A stretch of 39,425 bases of DNA from a virus. Position 1 is the first letter of the stretch. Each line of letters begins with the position of its first letter. A program made the translations under genes and the position numbers. The stretch is from IMG/VR virus record IMGVR_UViG_3300020477_000062, positions 1 through 39,425 of that record; one strand, given 5' to 3'. The notes under the pieces were generated by a model, which worked only from the letters and a program-made list of their open reading frames with translations, searched no databases and was not told the DNA's origin. Shown piece by piece: positions 13,208-23,540 of the stretch.

Positions 13208-14047
13208 ATGGTAAATAACGATAATAAAATAACAGCAACATATCCGGTAGATGAGAAGAAATCAAGAACACTATTTGATATAACAAATGACCCTAATTTT
13301 AAATTTGGAGATGAATTCAATCAAAGGTATTTTTCAAATTTACCAGAATTAGATATAACCACAGACCCTGTAACTGGAGAAGTAGTTTCAGGTGGAGCGG
13401 GTAGTAGCACAGGATATGACAAACTACAGAAAGATTGGGATGAATATAAAAAAAATCCTGAAGAATTTTGGAACAAAGAAGTAAAAACTGGTTTAGTATT
13501 ATCTGATAAAGATGCTATAAATACTATGGGTAGTATAGGAGAAGTATACAAACAAGGTATTTTCGGTAAATATAATAAGCGAAATTTTGATTTAGAAAAT
13601 CTAGAGGGTACAATAACAGATATTGATATAGAAGATAGAGCATTTAACAAAAATCTTCCAAAAGGAGAAGATAAATCATTAAATGCGAGACGTGCGGCCA
13701 CGATAGGAATTGCAAGGGGCGTTCATCAGGATGTTAAAAATGCGGATAATTATATTGGCATAAAAGATGGTGAAGGTATTAATTTAGAAAAGGTTAATAA
13801 TAGAATTGGTGAAATGACAAAAAATCTTGATCTAAAGACAGAAGAAGGGAGAAATAATCAATACCAGATAGAATTAGAGTACGCTAGATTATTAATGAAA
13901 AGAGGAATACCATTTAATTCAGGCCAGGGAAATACCAAAACTATAGACGGTAAATCACTTAAAGCAATGGGATTTAAATATGCAACAAACGTATTTAACC
14001 AATTATACAACGAACAAAACTCTGATGAAGTTGTCGGAGGAGTTTAA
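13208..14047 (+). CDS. Unknown 279-aa protein, first gene of the rightward arm
   Basis: A soluble, polar protein without signal peptide or membrane segment. The N-terminal half is Asp/Gly-rich (DPNFKFGDEFNQRYFSNLPELDITTDPVTGE) and the C-terminal half is helical (NNQYQIELEYARLLMKRGIPFN, then SLKAMGFKYATNVFNQLYNEQN). I recognise no family. Position at the head of the virion arm suggests an internal virion or assembly protein. Its leader, CTAAATTTAAAAC-ATGG, is almost the same as that of the gene at 33319. Confidence 0.75.
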   Translation: MVNNDNKITATYPVDEKKSRTLFDITNDPNFKFGDEFNQRYFSNLPELDITTDPVTGEVVSGGAGSSTGYDKLQKDWDEYKKNPEEFWNKEVKTGLVLSDKDAINTMGSIGEVYKQGIFGKYNKRNFDLENLEGTITDIDIEDRAFNKNLPKGEDKSLNARRAATIGIARGVHQDVKNADNYIGIKDGEGINLEKVNNRIGEMTKNLDLKTEEGRNNQYQIELEYARLLMKRGIPFNSGQGNTKTIDGKSLKAMGFKYATNVFNQLYNEQNSDEVVGGV

Positions 14048-14066
14048 ACAATAAAAATAAAAACAA

Positions 14067-14303
14067 ATGAAACTACTAACATACTTAATATACACACTAC
14101 TGATAACATGTTTTTTAGCATGTGGACCTAAGCCTTCACATAAAAGAAAGATGGAATGGAAAAAACATAAACTTGAACAAATAGACAGTTTAAAACTAGA
14201 ACACCCTGATTCGATAGTTAAATATAGAGAAAAGAGATTAGCAAGAAAAAAGAAAAAACAATGTTGCGCTCAGTGTGCGTGTATACAATCAGATAGCATT
14301 TAA
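14067..14303 (+). CDS. Small Cys-rich lipoprotein, possible outer spanin
   Basis: A 78-aa protein with a hydrophobic N-terminus (MKLLTYLIYTLLITCFLACG) ending in a lipobox-like FLAC, so it is probably a lipoprotein with Cys19 at the mature end. The mature part is very basic (KRKMEWKKHKLEQ, EKRLARKKKKQ) and ends in a cluster CCAQCACIQ. Size and topology fit an Rz1-like outer-membrane spanin, but no inner spanin partner is obvious nearby and the basic, Cys-rich tail is unusual. Confidence 0.65.
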   Translation: MKLLTYLIYTLLITCFLACGPKPSHKRKMEWKKHKLEQIDSLKLEHPDSIVKYREKRLARKKKKQCCAQCACIQSDSI

Positions 14304-14345
14304 TATTTGGTATTTATTTAGCGTAACAATAAACCTAATACTACT

Positions 14346-17300
14346 ATGGCAATATTAGATGGTAACACATTATCAGAGCATATTCAATATCTAAGAAGGC
14401 AAAATACCTTATTAAATAAAAAAATCGCTGGATTATCTGCGGGTGGAACCTCTACAACAATACAACAATCACCGAACACTCTTGGTGCAAATATATCAAT
14501 AACAAATTTACCGGTAAAAGACGAGGATAATATGTCCTCAAATTCTGATGTACATATCGCTACACAACAATCTATAAAAGCATACGCTGATTTAATGCTA
14601 CCTAAAGCAGGTGGTGTAATGACAGGTTCATTAACAGTTGGTGTTGATGACACTGGGCATGATGTAAAATTATTTGGTGCTACATCAGGTGCATATTTAT
14701 TATGGGATGAAAGTGCTGATAAATTATTAACAGCAGGTGGTGCAGTTATAGATATAGTAAAAGATAAATTATTAATTGGTGGTACTGCGGTAACAACTAC
14801 AGCAGCTGAACTTAATATATTAGATGGTGCAACTTTATCTACAACGGAGCTTAATTATGTTGATGGTGTAACATCTGCAATCCAAACACAACTTGATGCT
14901 AAACTTCCTTTATCAGGTGGGGCGATGACTGGTGCTATTACAACAAATAGTACTTTTGATGGTAGAGATGTAAGTGTTGATGGGGCTAAGTTAGATAATA
15001 TAGAAGCAAATGCTACAGCGGATCAAACTAACGCGGAAATAAGAGCAGCAGTTGAAGCGGCTAGTGATTCAAATGTATTTACTGATGCGGATCACACAAA
15101 GTTAAATGGTATTGCAACAGGTGCTGAAGTGAATGTGCAAAGTGATTGGAGTTCGGGTTCAGGGGATGCACATATACTAAATAAACCTACAATACCTAGT
15201 GGTAATCAAATAATAGATTGGACTACAGATCAAGGTTCTACTAATATACATGTAAATAATTTAACACCTGTAGCACTTACAACTGTGCAGACCGCGGCAA
15301 ATCAATCAGCAATGTTAGCATTAACAACACAAGAAGGTGATGTTGTTGTAAGAACAGATGAAAAGAAATCATATATGCACAATGGTGGTACCGCTGGTGA
15401 TATGAATGACTTTACACTTTTACAAACACCAACTGATGTTGTAACGAGTGTAAACGGTGCAGTTGGAGCGGTCACGTTAACCCATGATGGGTTTAGTGAT
15501 TTTGTAGCTAATGAGCATATAGATTGGACAGCAGACCAAGGGTCAACTAATATACATTCTGGAAATTATACAGATACAAATACTAATCAACTCACAACAT
15601 TTTACGCATTAGATGATGATAATGACAGTAAAACAATAGCGCAAGGAAAATATATAAAATTTGTTTCAGCAACTGGTACAGCTGGAACAAATTGGTCAGG
15701 AGCAGGTACTAGTGGTGATCCATGGGTGATGACAATTACAAGTCCAGACACACAGACAACAAATGCTATTGACGGGTCAGGCACAGCTAATGATGTAGCA
15801 ATGTTTTCTGATAGTAATACACTAACAGATGCACCAATAGCAATCAGTGGTGATAATGCTACTTTTGCAGGAAATGTAGATGTTAATGGAACTGAAATAA
15901 CAGTTGGTGGTACTGGTTCAATATTCGCTGAAAATAATATTAGATTTAAATCTTCAGGGGCAGCATATATAGACCACAATACAACAAGCCAGTCAATTAT
16001 ATTTAGGACATCTACAAGTTCAAGTTTAGATACAACAGCTTTAACAATAACAAATGCAGGTAATGCAACTTTTGCAGGGAATATTGGTCTTGGTGGAGCA
16101 ACTAGTCCTAGTAGACTTTTACATATAGATAATACAAGTTCAACTAGTACAGCTGGTGCTTATATTTATACAAATGCACAACATACAGGAGCAGATACCC
16201 AAGCACATGTTTCAATAAGATCAGATCATGCAAGTTCTACCGGTGATGTTCTTTACGTTAGAGGTGATGGTACTGGTAATTTACTTACGTTAGACAAAGG
16301 TGGTTCAGATAAACTTGTTGTTGATGATGATGGTAATGCAACTTTTGCAGGTAATATTTTAATGGGTAATACAGTTGTAAATCCAGCATCAGGTTTTTCA
16401 GATCAAACAGGTATAGGTTTAAAATATTCAGCAACGGTTCCAGAACTACAAGTATCTTCAGATAGTACAGCTTTACAGTTAGGTAGAACATCTACTGGTG
16501 GTAGTGGACAAATAATGGCAATGAGAGCTGCTTCTACTACAGTACATGATTTTAGAACAACTTATTATAGCACAACTGGTTGGGTAGATGCTGCTAATTT
16601 TAAAATTGGTGGTGCTCAAGGTAGTGACGGTCAAGTATTAACATCAACAGGTTCAGGTGTAGCTTGGGAAGCCGCGACATCAACTGATAGTACTAAAATG
16701 CCATTAGCTGGAGGAACATTTACAGGTGATGTAACATTTGATGGAGCTAATTATCATATGATGTGGGATAAATCTGCTAATGCTTTAGAATTCTGGGATA
16801 ATGCAAAGTTAACATTTGGTGACCCAGGAGGTTCTCCAAATTTAGAATTATACCATGATGGTAGTCATAGTTATATAGATAATGATCATACTGGTGATTT
16901 ATATGTTAGATCGCTTAATGATGATGTTGTAATTCAAGCCGCTGATGATGTCTTTATATACACGCAAGCTGGTGAAGATGCTATAATAGCAAGAGGTAAT
17001 GCAGCTGTAGAGCTCTACTACAATAATTCCAAGAAACTTGAAACAAGTGATGCTGGAGCAACAATAACAGGCGCATTAACTACAACAGGTAATGTTACTA
17101 TTAGTAGTAGTATAAATAGATCTATTATATTAGATTATACTTCTGGTAGTGGTGGTTATTCATGGATGTCATTTAAACAAAGTGGCACAGAACAGTTTAG
17201 AGTCTTTGGTAGTTATACTGGTGATTATTTAAGTTTTTATAATGACCAAAATTCTGTAGGTCATCAACTTACCTTAGCGGCAACTGGTGAGGTTGGAGTT

Positions 17301-20300
17301 GGTACTGACTCACCTTTAGCTAAATTAGATGTAAGGACTTCAGGCAATACCGCAATTCCAGGCTTAGATGCAGCACCAGGAACATCAACCTCAGCTATAT
17401 TTAGAAATAGTGGTAATACTGTTATTTTAGCGACAGGAGTAGATAATGCAAATACATCTTGGTTGCAAGGAAGACAAAAAACTGGAACGGGGAATGCTTT
17501 TCCTATAGCTTTAAACCCTTTAGGAGGCAATGTTGGAATTGGAGAAACCACACCTGACAAAAAATTAGACGTATATACAGCTACAAATACAGATGGTATA
17601 AGAGCATGGGGACCAGCAACTAATCTTGCTTTAATGTTAAAAAATACAGGTAGTAATGGTTCAGATTGGAATATAGCATCCACTGGTGGAGGTCATGGTT
17701 ATGGTGATGGTTCATTACAATTTGGTATTGCTTATGGTGTTCCTAAAGTAACATTTAAATCAGATGGTACAGTTGGTATAGGAACTTATGCCCCTGACTC
17801 TTTACTTCATGTACAATCTACAGGTTCAGCAGTAATACATCTTGAAAATACAGGTAATGCTCAAGCAAGAATACAATTAGACGGAGATCGATCTGGCGCA
17901 GATAATAACATAGGATATTTAGAAGGATGGTGGAATGGAACTTCTGTAGCTGAAATTCGTTTTAAAAGTGGACAAGACACTACAAATAAAGATGAAGGTT
18001 GGATTGACTTTTTAACCGCACCACCTGGAGGTACACCAGCATCTCGTATGGTTATTAGAGAAGACGGAGATGTTGGAATTGGTACTGCGAGCCCTGCACA
18101 ACAACTTCATATACAAGATAATAGTGGTGGTGGTGTAATATTATTAGAAAGACAAGATAGTTCAACAAGTGGAACCATGGGTGAGATTCTTTTTGGTAGT
18201 CGTGATTATGATGACTCGCTTGCTTCTATTAAAGCTGTTATGGCTGGTTCAACAACGAGTGGTAAACTAGTTTTTTCTACAGAAGCAACAGGTGCGGCAC
18301 TAACAACAGCTTTAACATTAAATTCAGACCAATCTGCAACTTTTGCAGGAAATGTTACCGCTTCATCTGGTACTGGTCATTTTTCCAATGTTAATTCTTC
18401 ATCTTATCAACTAAATGGAACTTATGTAATGGATTCTAGTAGAAATTTAGTTAATATAGCTGCAATTACAACTACAGGTGTTGCAACTTTTGGAGATGAT
18501 GGAATTATAAACACTGCAAATAAAGCCTTAAAAATTAGGTATTCTACAGGAAGTGCAAGTCATGAAGGAAGACTACGATGGGCAGGTTTACAACTAGGAA
18601 ACAATGGTACTAATAGAATAGTAGCTGGAAATACTCAAGCTGGTGGTTCTTTAGCAATATATACAAACAATACTAATGATGGTTCTGATTATAATGTAAC
18701 ACCAGATGGAGCACATGCGGCTTCGTTTCAAGCAGATGGTGATACTATTTTACATCAAAACGTAGGTATAGGAACTTCAAGTCCAGGTGCAAAATTAAAT
18801 GTATTTACAGGTGGTAATAGTATTGCGGCTGCAGCGGTGTTACAACATGATACTTTTGCTACAGATAGAAAAGTTGGTTTAGGTTTTGAATTAGGTGATA
18901 CTCAAATTAAAGCTGCTGTAGGTTTTATCTCAGACGCCTCAAGTCCAGGAACACATGGTAGAGGAAATTTAATATTCTGTGTAGATAGTAATGACGATGC
19001 GGCACCTGTTGGTCATGCGGATGAAAAAATGCGTATTACACATGCAGGAAAAGTTGGAATTAATATTGCTTCACCTACTTCTAAATTAGACGTAAGAGAA
19101 GATGCTAATAACGTATATACTGCATATTTTTACAATTCAGCTACAGACGCAAATGCTCATGGTATTAATGTACAAACCGCAACTACTAACGCCGGTGCTT
19201 ATGCTTTTAGAGTAAATTCAGGAAGTCATAGTAATGCTTTAGTTGTAAAAGGTGATGCTAACGTGGGTATAGGAACTTCATCTCCAGCTAGTTATTATGG
19301 AAAAAAATTAGTTGTAGTTGCCCCTGATGAAAATGGAATAACATTATTAGGTACTGGAGCTAATCAAAAACAATATTTATGTTTTGCAGATGGTACTTCC
19401 GGTGCAGAGCCTTATACTGGGCATTTAGCTTATGATCATAATGATAATACAATGGTTTTGGCTACTAATGGAGGAGCTTTTGCTCTTAAACTAGATAGTT
19501 CACAAAATGCAACTTTTGCAGGGACAATAATCTCTTCTAAATCAACAGATGCAGGTATTGGTGGACAATTAAAATTAATAAATCCTCATAATTCAAATAA
19601 TGTAAATGAAATTGTTTTCCAACACAGAGGTAGTGGAACAGCATACTCAAAAATTGAATCTGCATCTGTTAGTGGTGGTGATAATACACAATTAAAATTT
19701 AAAACAGAAGGTGGTGGTTCAATTGCTACAAGATTAACTCTTGATGAGAATGGATATGCAACTTTTGCAGGTAAAGTAATAGTAAGTTATGCTAATGCAG
19801 CTCTTGATTTAGCACAGGCAGATGGTGGAGCACATTTTAGAATGGAATTAGATGGTGGAGACGAAACATACTTAAGTACAATAGGAAGTAATAATATGAT
19901 TTTACGAACAAACTCTAATGCAGCTCTTACATTAGATACTAGTCAAAACGCAACTTTTGCAGGTAGAGTAGTAACAGGAAACACAACAATAGGAAATTGG
20001 AGTAATTCAGATAGAATAGAAACAAGCGGTGATGAACTTACTTTAGGAACCCATAGCAACCATGATGTTATTATTAAGAGACAAGCTAGTGCAGCTTTAA
20101 CTTTCTCATCTGGCACTGCAACTTTTTCAGGGAATGTAGGTTTTGCTGGAACAACCCCTTCATATCATGTTGATATTAATAGAGCAACTAACGATGGTTG
20201 GTTAGCACGATTTAAAAACACAGGTACAGCGCCTTACGGTATACAGGTTGACACAAGTGGCAATGCTAGTACCTCATATACATTTGCAGCATATACAGCT

Positions 20301-20885
20301 GCCGAAGATTTTTACATAAGAAATGATGGAAAAGTTATGATTGGAACTACCACACCTGGTAGAATGCTAAGTATAAATGGTGGGACAGGTAATGATGGCG
20401 CTGTGAAATTAGAAACAACAGCTACAGCTAGTAATTTTTGGTCTGGTGTGGAATTAAAATCTCCTAATGCCCAGAGTTTTATATATATGTCTGCAGATGA
20501 TACTGCTGGTACAATAAAGTTTGTGCCTGCGGGTACTGTAAAAGCACATATAAATGCTACATCTTTTGTTTGCGCAGGAGATGTTGTTGCATATGGTTCA
20601 CCATCAGATATATCATTAAAAGAAAATATACAACCAATAAATAATGCTTTAGATAAAGTTTCTAAACTAAAAGGTATTACATTTGATTGGAAAGAGTCAG
20701 ATAGTTTATTAAAAATAAAAGAAGATATAGGCTTTATCGCACAAGATGTACAAAAAGTGTTACCTGATTTAGTAAGAGAGAATGATGATGGTAAATTATC
20801 ACTTAGAGATAAAGGTATAATACCAGTATTAGTTGAGGCTATAAAAGAATTAGAAGCAAGAGTAAAAGAATTAGAAAACAAGTGA
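14346..20885 (+). CDS. Giant tail fibre with C-terminal S74 intramolecular chaperone
   Basis: A 2179-aa receptor-binding or tail-fibre protein. N-terminal part: tail-fibre motifs AGGVMTGSL and SGGAMTGAI, and two IDWT-DQGSTNIH copies. The middle is a long array of beta-repeat units with about nine VGIGTxxPxxxLxV motifs, many NATFAGN turns and a YHDGSHSYIDN unit. The C-terminus from Ser2087 (SDISLKENI... IGFIAQDVQKVLPDLV) is a peptidase S74 domain; by family knowledge this trimerisation chaperone cuts itself off at that Ser after folding, followed by a terminal coiled coil (EAIKELEARVKELENK). At DNA level GCAACTTTTGCAGG recurs many times. It probably binds the host surface. Confidence 0.92.
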   Translation: MAILDGNTLSEHIQYLRRQNTLLNKKIAGLSAGGTSTTIQQSPNTLGANISITNLPVKDEDNMSSNSDVHIATQQSIKAYADLMLPKAGGVMTGSLTVGVDDTGHDVKLFGATSGAYLLWDESADKLLTAGGAVIDIVKDKLLIGGTAVTTTAAELNILDGATLSTTELNYVDGVTSAIQTQLDAKLPLSGGAMTGAITTNSTFDGRDVSVDGAKLDNIEANATADQTNAEIRAAVEAASDSNVFTDADHTKLNGIATGAEVNVQSDWSSGSGDAHILNKPTIPSGNQIIDWTTDQGSTNIHVNNLTPVALTTVQTAANQSAMLALTTQEGDVVVRTDEKKSYMHNGGTAGDMNDFTLLQTPTDVVTSVNGAVGAVTLTHDGFSDFVANEHIDWTADQGSTNIHSGNYTDTNTNQLTTFYALDDDNDSKTIAQGKYIKFVSATGTAGTNWSGAGTSGDPWVMTITSPDTQTTNAIDGSGTANDVAMFSDSNTLTDAPIAISGDNATFAGNVDVNGTEITVGGTGSIFAENNIRFKSSGAAYIDHNTTSQSIIFRTSTSSSLDTTALTITNAGNATFAGNIGLGGATSPSRLLHIDNTSSTSTAGAYIYTNAQHTGADTQAHVSIRSDHASSTGDVLYVRGDGTGNLLTLDKGGSDKLVVDDDGNATFAGNILMGNTVVNPASGFSDQTGIGLKYSATVPELQVSSDSTALQLGRTSTGGSGQIMAMRAASTTVHDFRTTYYSTTGWVDAANFKIGGAQGSDGQVLTSTGSGVAWEAATSTDSTKMPLAGGTFTGDVTFDGANYHMMWDKSANALEFWDNAKLTFGDPGGSPNLELYHDGSHSYIDNDHTGDLYVRSLNDDVVIQAADDVFIYTQAGEDAIIARGNAAVELYYNNSKKLETSDAGATITGALTTTGNVTISSSINRSIILDYTSGSGGYSWMSFKQSGTEQFRVFGSYTGDYLSFYNDQNSVGHQLTLAATGEVGVGTDSPLAKLDVRTSGNTAIPGLDAAPGTSTSAIFRNSGNTVILATGVDNANTSWLQGRQKTGTGNAFPIALNPLGGNVGIGETTPDKKLDVYTATNTDGIRAWGPATNLALMLKNTGSNGSDWNIASTGGGHGYGDGSLQFGIAYGVPKVTFKSDGTVGIGTYAPDSLLHVQSTGSAVIHLENTGNAQARIQLDGDRSGADNNIGYLEGWWNGTSVAEIRFKSGQDTTNKDEGWIDFLTAPPGGTPASRMVIREDGDVGIGTASPAQQLHIQDNSGGGVILLERQDSSTSGTMGEILFGSRDYDDSLASIKAVMAGSTTSGKLVFSTEATGAALTTALTLNSDQSATFAGNVTASSGTGHFSNVNSSSYQLNGTYVMDSSRNLVNIAAITTTGVATFGDDGIINTANKALKIRYSTGSASHEGRLRWAGLQLGNNGTNRIVAGNTQAGGSLAIYTNNTNDGSDYNVTPDGAHAASFQADGDTILHQNVGIGTSSPGAKLNVFTGGNSIAAAAVLQHDTFATDRKVGLGFELGDTQIKAAVGFISDASSPGTHGRGNLIFCVDSNDDAAPVGHADEKMRITHAGKVGINIASPTSKLDVREDANNVYTAYFYNSATDANAHGINVQTATTNAGAYAFRVNSGSHSNALVVKGDANVGIGTSSPASYYGKKLVVVAPDENGITLLGTGANQKQYLCFADGTSGAEPYTGHLAYDHNDNTMVLATNGGAFALKLDSSQNATFAGTIISSKSTDAGIGGQLKLINPHNSNNVNEIVFQHRGSGTAYSKIESASVSGGDNTQLKFKTEGGGSIATRLTLDENGYATFAGKVIVSYANAALDLAQADGGAHFRMELDGGDETYLSTIGSNNMILRTNSNAALTLDTSQNATFAGRVVTGNTTIGNWSNSDRIETSGDELTLGTHSNHDVIIKRQASAALTFSSGTATFSGNVGFAGTTPSYHVDINRATNDGWLARFKNTGTAPYGIQVDTSGNASTSYTFAAYTAAEDFYIRNDGKVMIGTTTPGRMLSINGGTGNDGAVKLETTATASNFWSGVELKSPNAQSFIYMSADDTAGTIKFVPAGTVKAHINATSFVCAGDVVAYGSPSDISLKENIQPINNALDKVSKLKGITFDWKESDSLLKIKEDIGFIAQDVQKVLPDLVRENDDGKLSLRDKGIIPVLVEAIKELEARVKELENK

Positions 20886-20964
20886 TAATAAAATAGTAAA
20901 GAAATTCAAAAAACCAAAGATAAACTATAGTGATATAGTATGTTTAACCTTAAATACCAAAATT

Positions 20965-21255
20965 ATGACGTATTTTTATTATAAGACTAATACGTGGAGT
21001 AGTCAACCACAAATTTCCGAAGACCAAATTAACCTTTGGAAACATCTTTCAGAAAAGAAAAACTGGAGGATTGTACAATTACCAAATGGATACTTCCAAA
21101 CCGAATACCGAGATATGGAAGAAGATAAATGGTATGACGTTACTAGACGTGAAACAATGGAATCTGCAGAAGCAGCAATTGACGGTAGTATTGAACACTA
21201 CAATAAACGAGTGGATTTTCTAAAAGGTCCTAAAGTTGTAAAAACGTTTAAGTAA
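20965..21255 (+). CDS. 96-aa hypothetical protein before GroEL
   Basis: A charged, aromatic-rich protein (MTYFYYKTNTWSSQPQISED..., NGYFQTEYRDMEEDKWYDVTRRETMESAEAAIDGSIEHYN). The middle looks like a small beta sheet with a following helix, similar to short repeat domains that carry WYDVTRRETxxxAxxAID patterns. Function unknown. It precedes groEL by 27 nt and follows the first fibre after a 79-nt gap with no clear terminator, so it may share their transcript. Confidence 0.65.
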   Translation: MTYFYYKTNTWSSQPQISEDQINLWKHLSEKKNWRIVQLPNGYFQTEYRDMEEDKWYDVTRRETMESAEAAIDGSIEHYNKRVDFLKGPKVVKTFK

Positions 21256-21282
21256 TAATTTTAATCAATTAAATTTAATAAA

Positions 21283-22854
21283 ATGGAATATAATCAACCA
21301 AGTCAGATCGTTAAAGATCTAAATTTTGGCGAAGATGCCAAATCAAAGGTAATTTTAGGTGTGGATAAACTAGCTAAGGCAGTCAAATCCACCCTAGGAG
21401 CCTCTGGGAAATGTGTAGTATATGAAGATGCTAGAGGCAAACCGGTGATTACAAAAGACGGGGTAACGGTAGCGGAATCCGTTGTCTTATATGATCCGGT
21501 TGAAAATATGGGTGCTACTTTAATTAAAGAAGCAGCTAAAAATACTGTGAATGAAGCTGGAGATGGAACTACAACTGCTATTGTTTTAGCAGAATCGTTA
21601 TTAAAAAACGTAAACCACCCAGATCATTCAAGTAAATCAATAAGGGATATTAAAAATGGAATTAAATCAGGATATGAAAAGGTTATGGAATACCTTTCAA
21701 AAAACTCCAAAGCAGTATCTGGAGATATGCTCCAGCACGTATCGGCAATTAGTTGTAATAATGATAAAGAACTTGGCAGCATCATTGCGTCAGCTTACGA
21801 AAAAGTAGGTAAAGACGGTGTTGTTTTAATGGAAGAGTCTGATACAGAAAAAACGTATGTTAATATTGTTGATGGGGTTCAATTAGAATGTGGACTAACG
21901 TCACCTCATTTAATAACAGATAAAGATAAAAATATATCTATATTAGAAAATCCATATGTTTTAATTGTATCTTCTCCTATACCTAATATACGTAAGATAC
22001 AAAACATTTTAGAGCATGTAATAAAAACAAAGCAATCTTTATTAATTGTTGCTGAAGTAGATCAAAGTGTTAAAGCGGCGCTTTTAATGAATAAAGTTAA
22101 AGGAAATATTAAGGTAAATATTATTGATTTACCTGGATTTGGCCCAACAAAACAAGATACGGTAGAAGATCTAGCAGTATTAACAGGTGCTAAAGTTATT
22201 AATGAAGAATTAGGTGATGATTTAGATTTAATTGAACCTAGTGCTTTAGGTAGGGTATATAAATCTGTTACAGATAATAAAACAACTGTTTTAACTGTAG
22301 ATAGTAAAACCCAAGAACTAAAAGAAAGGATCAAATCTATTGAAAAGAAAATTAAAAATGAAAAAGATCCGTTTTTAAAAACTAAAATACAAGATAGATT
22401 AGCAATGTTAAATGGTAGCGTTGGAATGATTTATGTTGGGGGAAATTCAAAAGTTGAATTAAAAGAAAAGAAATATAGAGTTGAAGATGCTATTTATGCT
22501 ACAAAAGCTGCTCTAAAAGAAGGTATAGTATCAGGAGGTGGTATTGCATTGTTAAATGCCGCTACAAATATAAAAGCAGAAAATATTGGGGAGAAAATAT
22601 TAGTAAAGTCCATAAAATCTCCTTTCACCACAATTATGGAAAACGCTGGTATTGAAAACTACGAAACACCAACCACAGACGGTGTTGGTTTTAACGTAAT
22701 TTCCGGGAATACAGTTAACATGGTTAAAGCTGGAATCGTAGACCCCGTCTTAGTTACAAAAACCGCATTGAAAAATGCTATTAGTGTTGTTAGCACTATT
22801 ATTTCTGCTGATTGTGTAATTTCTAATGTAAGAGTGGATCATGCAGGCAGTTAA
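21283..22854 (+). CDS. groEL: Phage-encoded GroEL (Cpn60) chaperonin
   Basis: A full-length group I chaperonin of 523 aa. ATPase residues are intact: ITKDGV (Asp59, equal to E. coli Asp52), GDGTTTA (Asp94, equal to Asp87) and RVEDAIYATKAA (Asp402, equal to Asp398). The SGGG segment and the apical-domain block (LIVAEVDQSVKAALLMNKVKG, PGFGPTKQDTVEDLAVLTG) are also clear. It lacks the Gly-Gly-Met C-terminal tail of host GroELs and ends in VRVDHAGS; it is otherwise colinear. A 14-nt overlap with groES indicates joint translation. Placed between two giant fibre genes, it most likely folds phage structural proteins within its own GroEL/GroES ring. Confidence 0.97.
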   Translation: MEYNQPSQIVKDLNFGEDAKSKVILGVDKLAKAVKSTLGASGKCVVYEDARGKPVITKDGVTVAESVVLYDPVENMGATLIKEAAKNTVNEAGDGTTTAIVLAESLLKNVNHPDHSSKSIRDIKNGIKSGYEKVMEYLSKNSKAVSGDMLQHVSAISCNNDKELGSIIASAYEKVGKDGVVLMEESDTEKTYVNIVDGVQLECGLTSPHLITDKDKNISILENPYVLIVSSPIPNIRKIQNILEHVIKTKQSLLIVAEVDQSVKAALLMNKVKGNIKVNIIDLPGFGPTKQDTVEDLAVLTGAKVINEELGDDLDLIEPSALGRVYKSVTDNKTTVLTVDSKTQELKERIKSIEKKIKNEKDPFLKTKIQDRLAMLNGSVGMIYVGGNSKVELKEKKYRVEDAIYATKAALKEGIVSGGGIALLNAATNIKAENIGEKILVKSIKSPFTTIMENAGIENYETPTTDGVGFNVISGNTVNMVKAGIVDPVLVTKTALKNAISVVSTIISADCVISNVRVDHAGS

Positions 22855-23098
22855 TACATATGTTGTAGTTGATAAAATTAAAGAACCTGACAAGAAAGTC
22901 AAAGGTTTATTATTAACTGAAGAGTTAGATGAAGATAACAGGTATAATAGGGGTAATGTTATTAGCGTTGGAAATTTAGTAGAAGGTATAAAAGAAGGGG
23001 ATACAATACAATATGATAAACATGCTGGTCACGGTATGCAATGGAATGATAAACTATACTATGTTATACGGGTGAATGATATAGTAATAGTAGAATGA
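22841..23098 (+). CDS. groES: Phage-encoded GroES (Cpn10) co-chaperonin
   Basis: An 85-aa co-chaperonin. VVVDKIKEPDKKVKGLLLTEE (8-28) is the N-terminal strand plus mobile loop, with GLLLT in place of the usual GIVLT that docks on GroEL. RGNVISVGN (37-45), the VEGIKEGDTIQYDKHAG block (48-64), and YYVIRVNDIVIVE at the end complete the beta-barrel. It overlaps groEL by 14 nt, the order groEL-groES being reversed from the common bacterial groES-groEL. It would cap the phage GroEL or perhaps host GroEL. Confidence 0.93.
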   Translation: MQAVNTYVVVDKIKEPDKKVKGLLLTEELDEDNRYNRGNVISVGNLVEGIKEGDTIQYDKHAGHGMQWNDKLYYVIRVNDIVIVE

Positions 23099-23538
23099 AA
23101 ATATTAAGTTCATCTTATTTACGTGAAATTAAATTGCTTAAGTATTACAGGCTCGTTAGAAAATGGGCCTGTAAAACATATAATTTAAAAGATGCAGATT
23201 TAGAACTTTTAATTTACTTAGATTGTAAAGGTCAGTTTACACGTAATGATTTTATTAATGGAGTATATACGTACTCGTGGGATAAAAACAGGTGGGAGAG
23301 ATTAAGAAGAGATGGTTGGATAGAAGCGTGGAGACATAGAAATAGAACAACAATTAAATATAGTATTTTTAAAACATCATTTAAATGTTCACAACTAATA
23401 AGTAGAATTTATAGAATTTTACTAAATGAAGAAGATTTACCCACTTCAGAAAGAAGTGTTTTTTATAAAAATAAATCATATACAGATAAGGTTTTTAATA
23501 AATCTATAGATGATATGATAAAAGATAAAGATAGATAA
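23095..23538 (+). CDS. Winged-helix-like hypothetical protein
   Basis: A 147-aa basic protein. YYRLVRKWACKTYNLKDADLELLIYLDCKGQFTRNDF (about 17-53), followed by WDKNRWERLRRDGWIEAWRHRNRTTIKYSI, has the helix-helix-strand spacing of a MarR-type winged helix; RNRTTIKYSI would be the wing. A Ser/Lys-rich tail ends in KDKDR. It overlaps groES by 4 nt (ATGA) and so is part of the chaperonin operon. It may bind DNA, possibly as a late regulator or an internal virion protein. No family can be named. Confidence 0.7.
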   Translation: MKILSSSYLREIKLLKYYRLVRKWACKTYNLKDADLELLIYLDCKGQFTRNDFINGVYTYSWDKNRWERLRRDGWIEAWRHRNRTTIKYSIFKTSFKCSQLISRIYRILLNEEDLPTSERSVFYKNKSYTDKVFNKSIDDMIKDKDR

Positions 23539-23540
23539 GT

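Noticed and set aside
14384-20881. Antisense ORFs inside the first fibre gene
   Set aside because: They are complements of the repetitive coding sequence and lack leaders.
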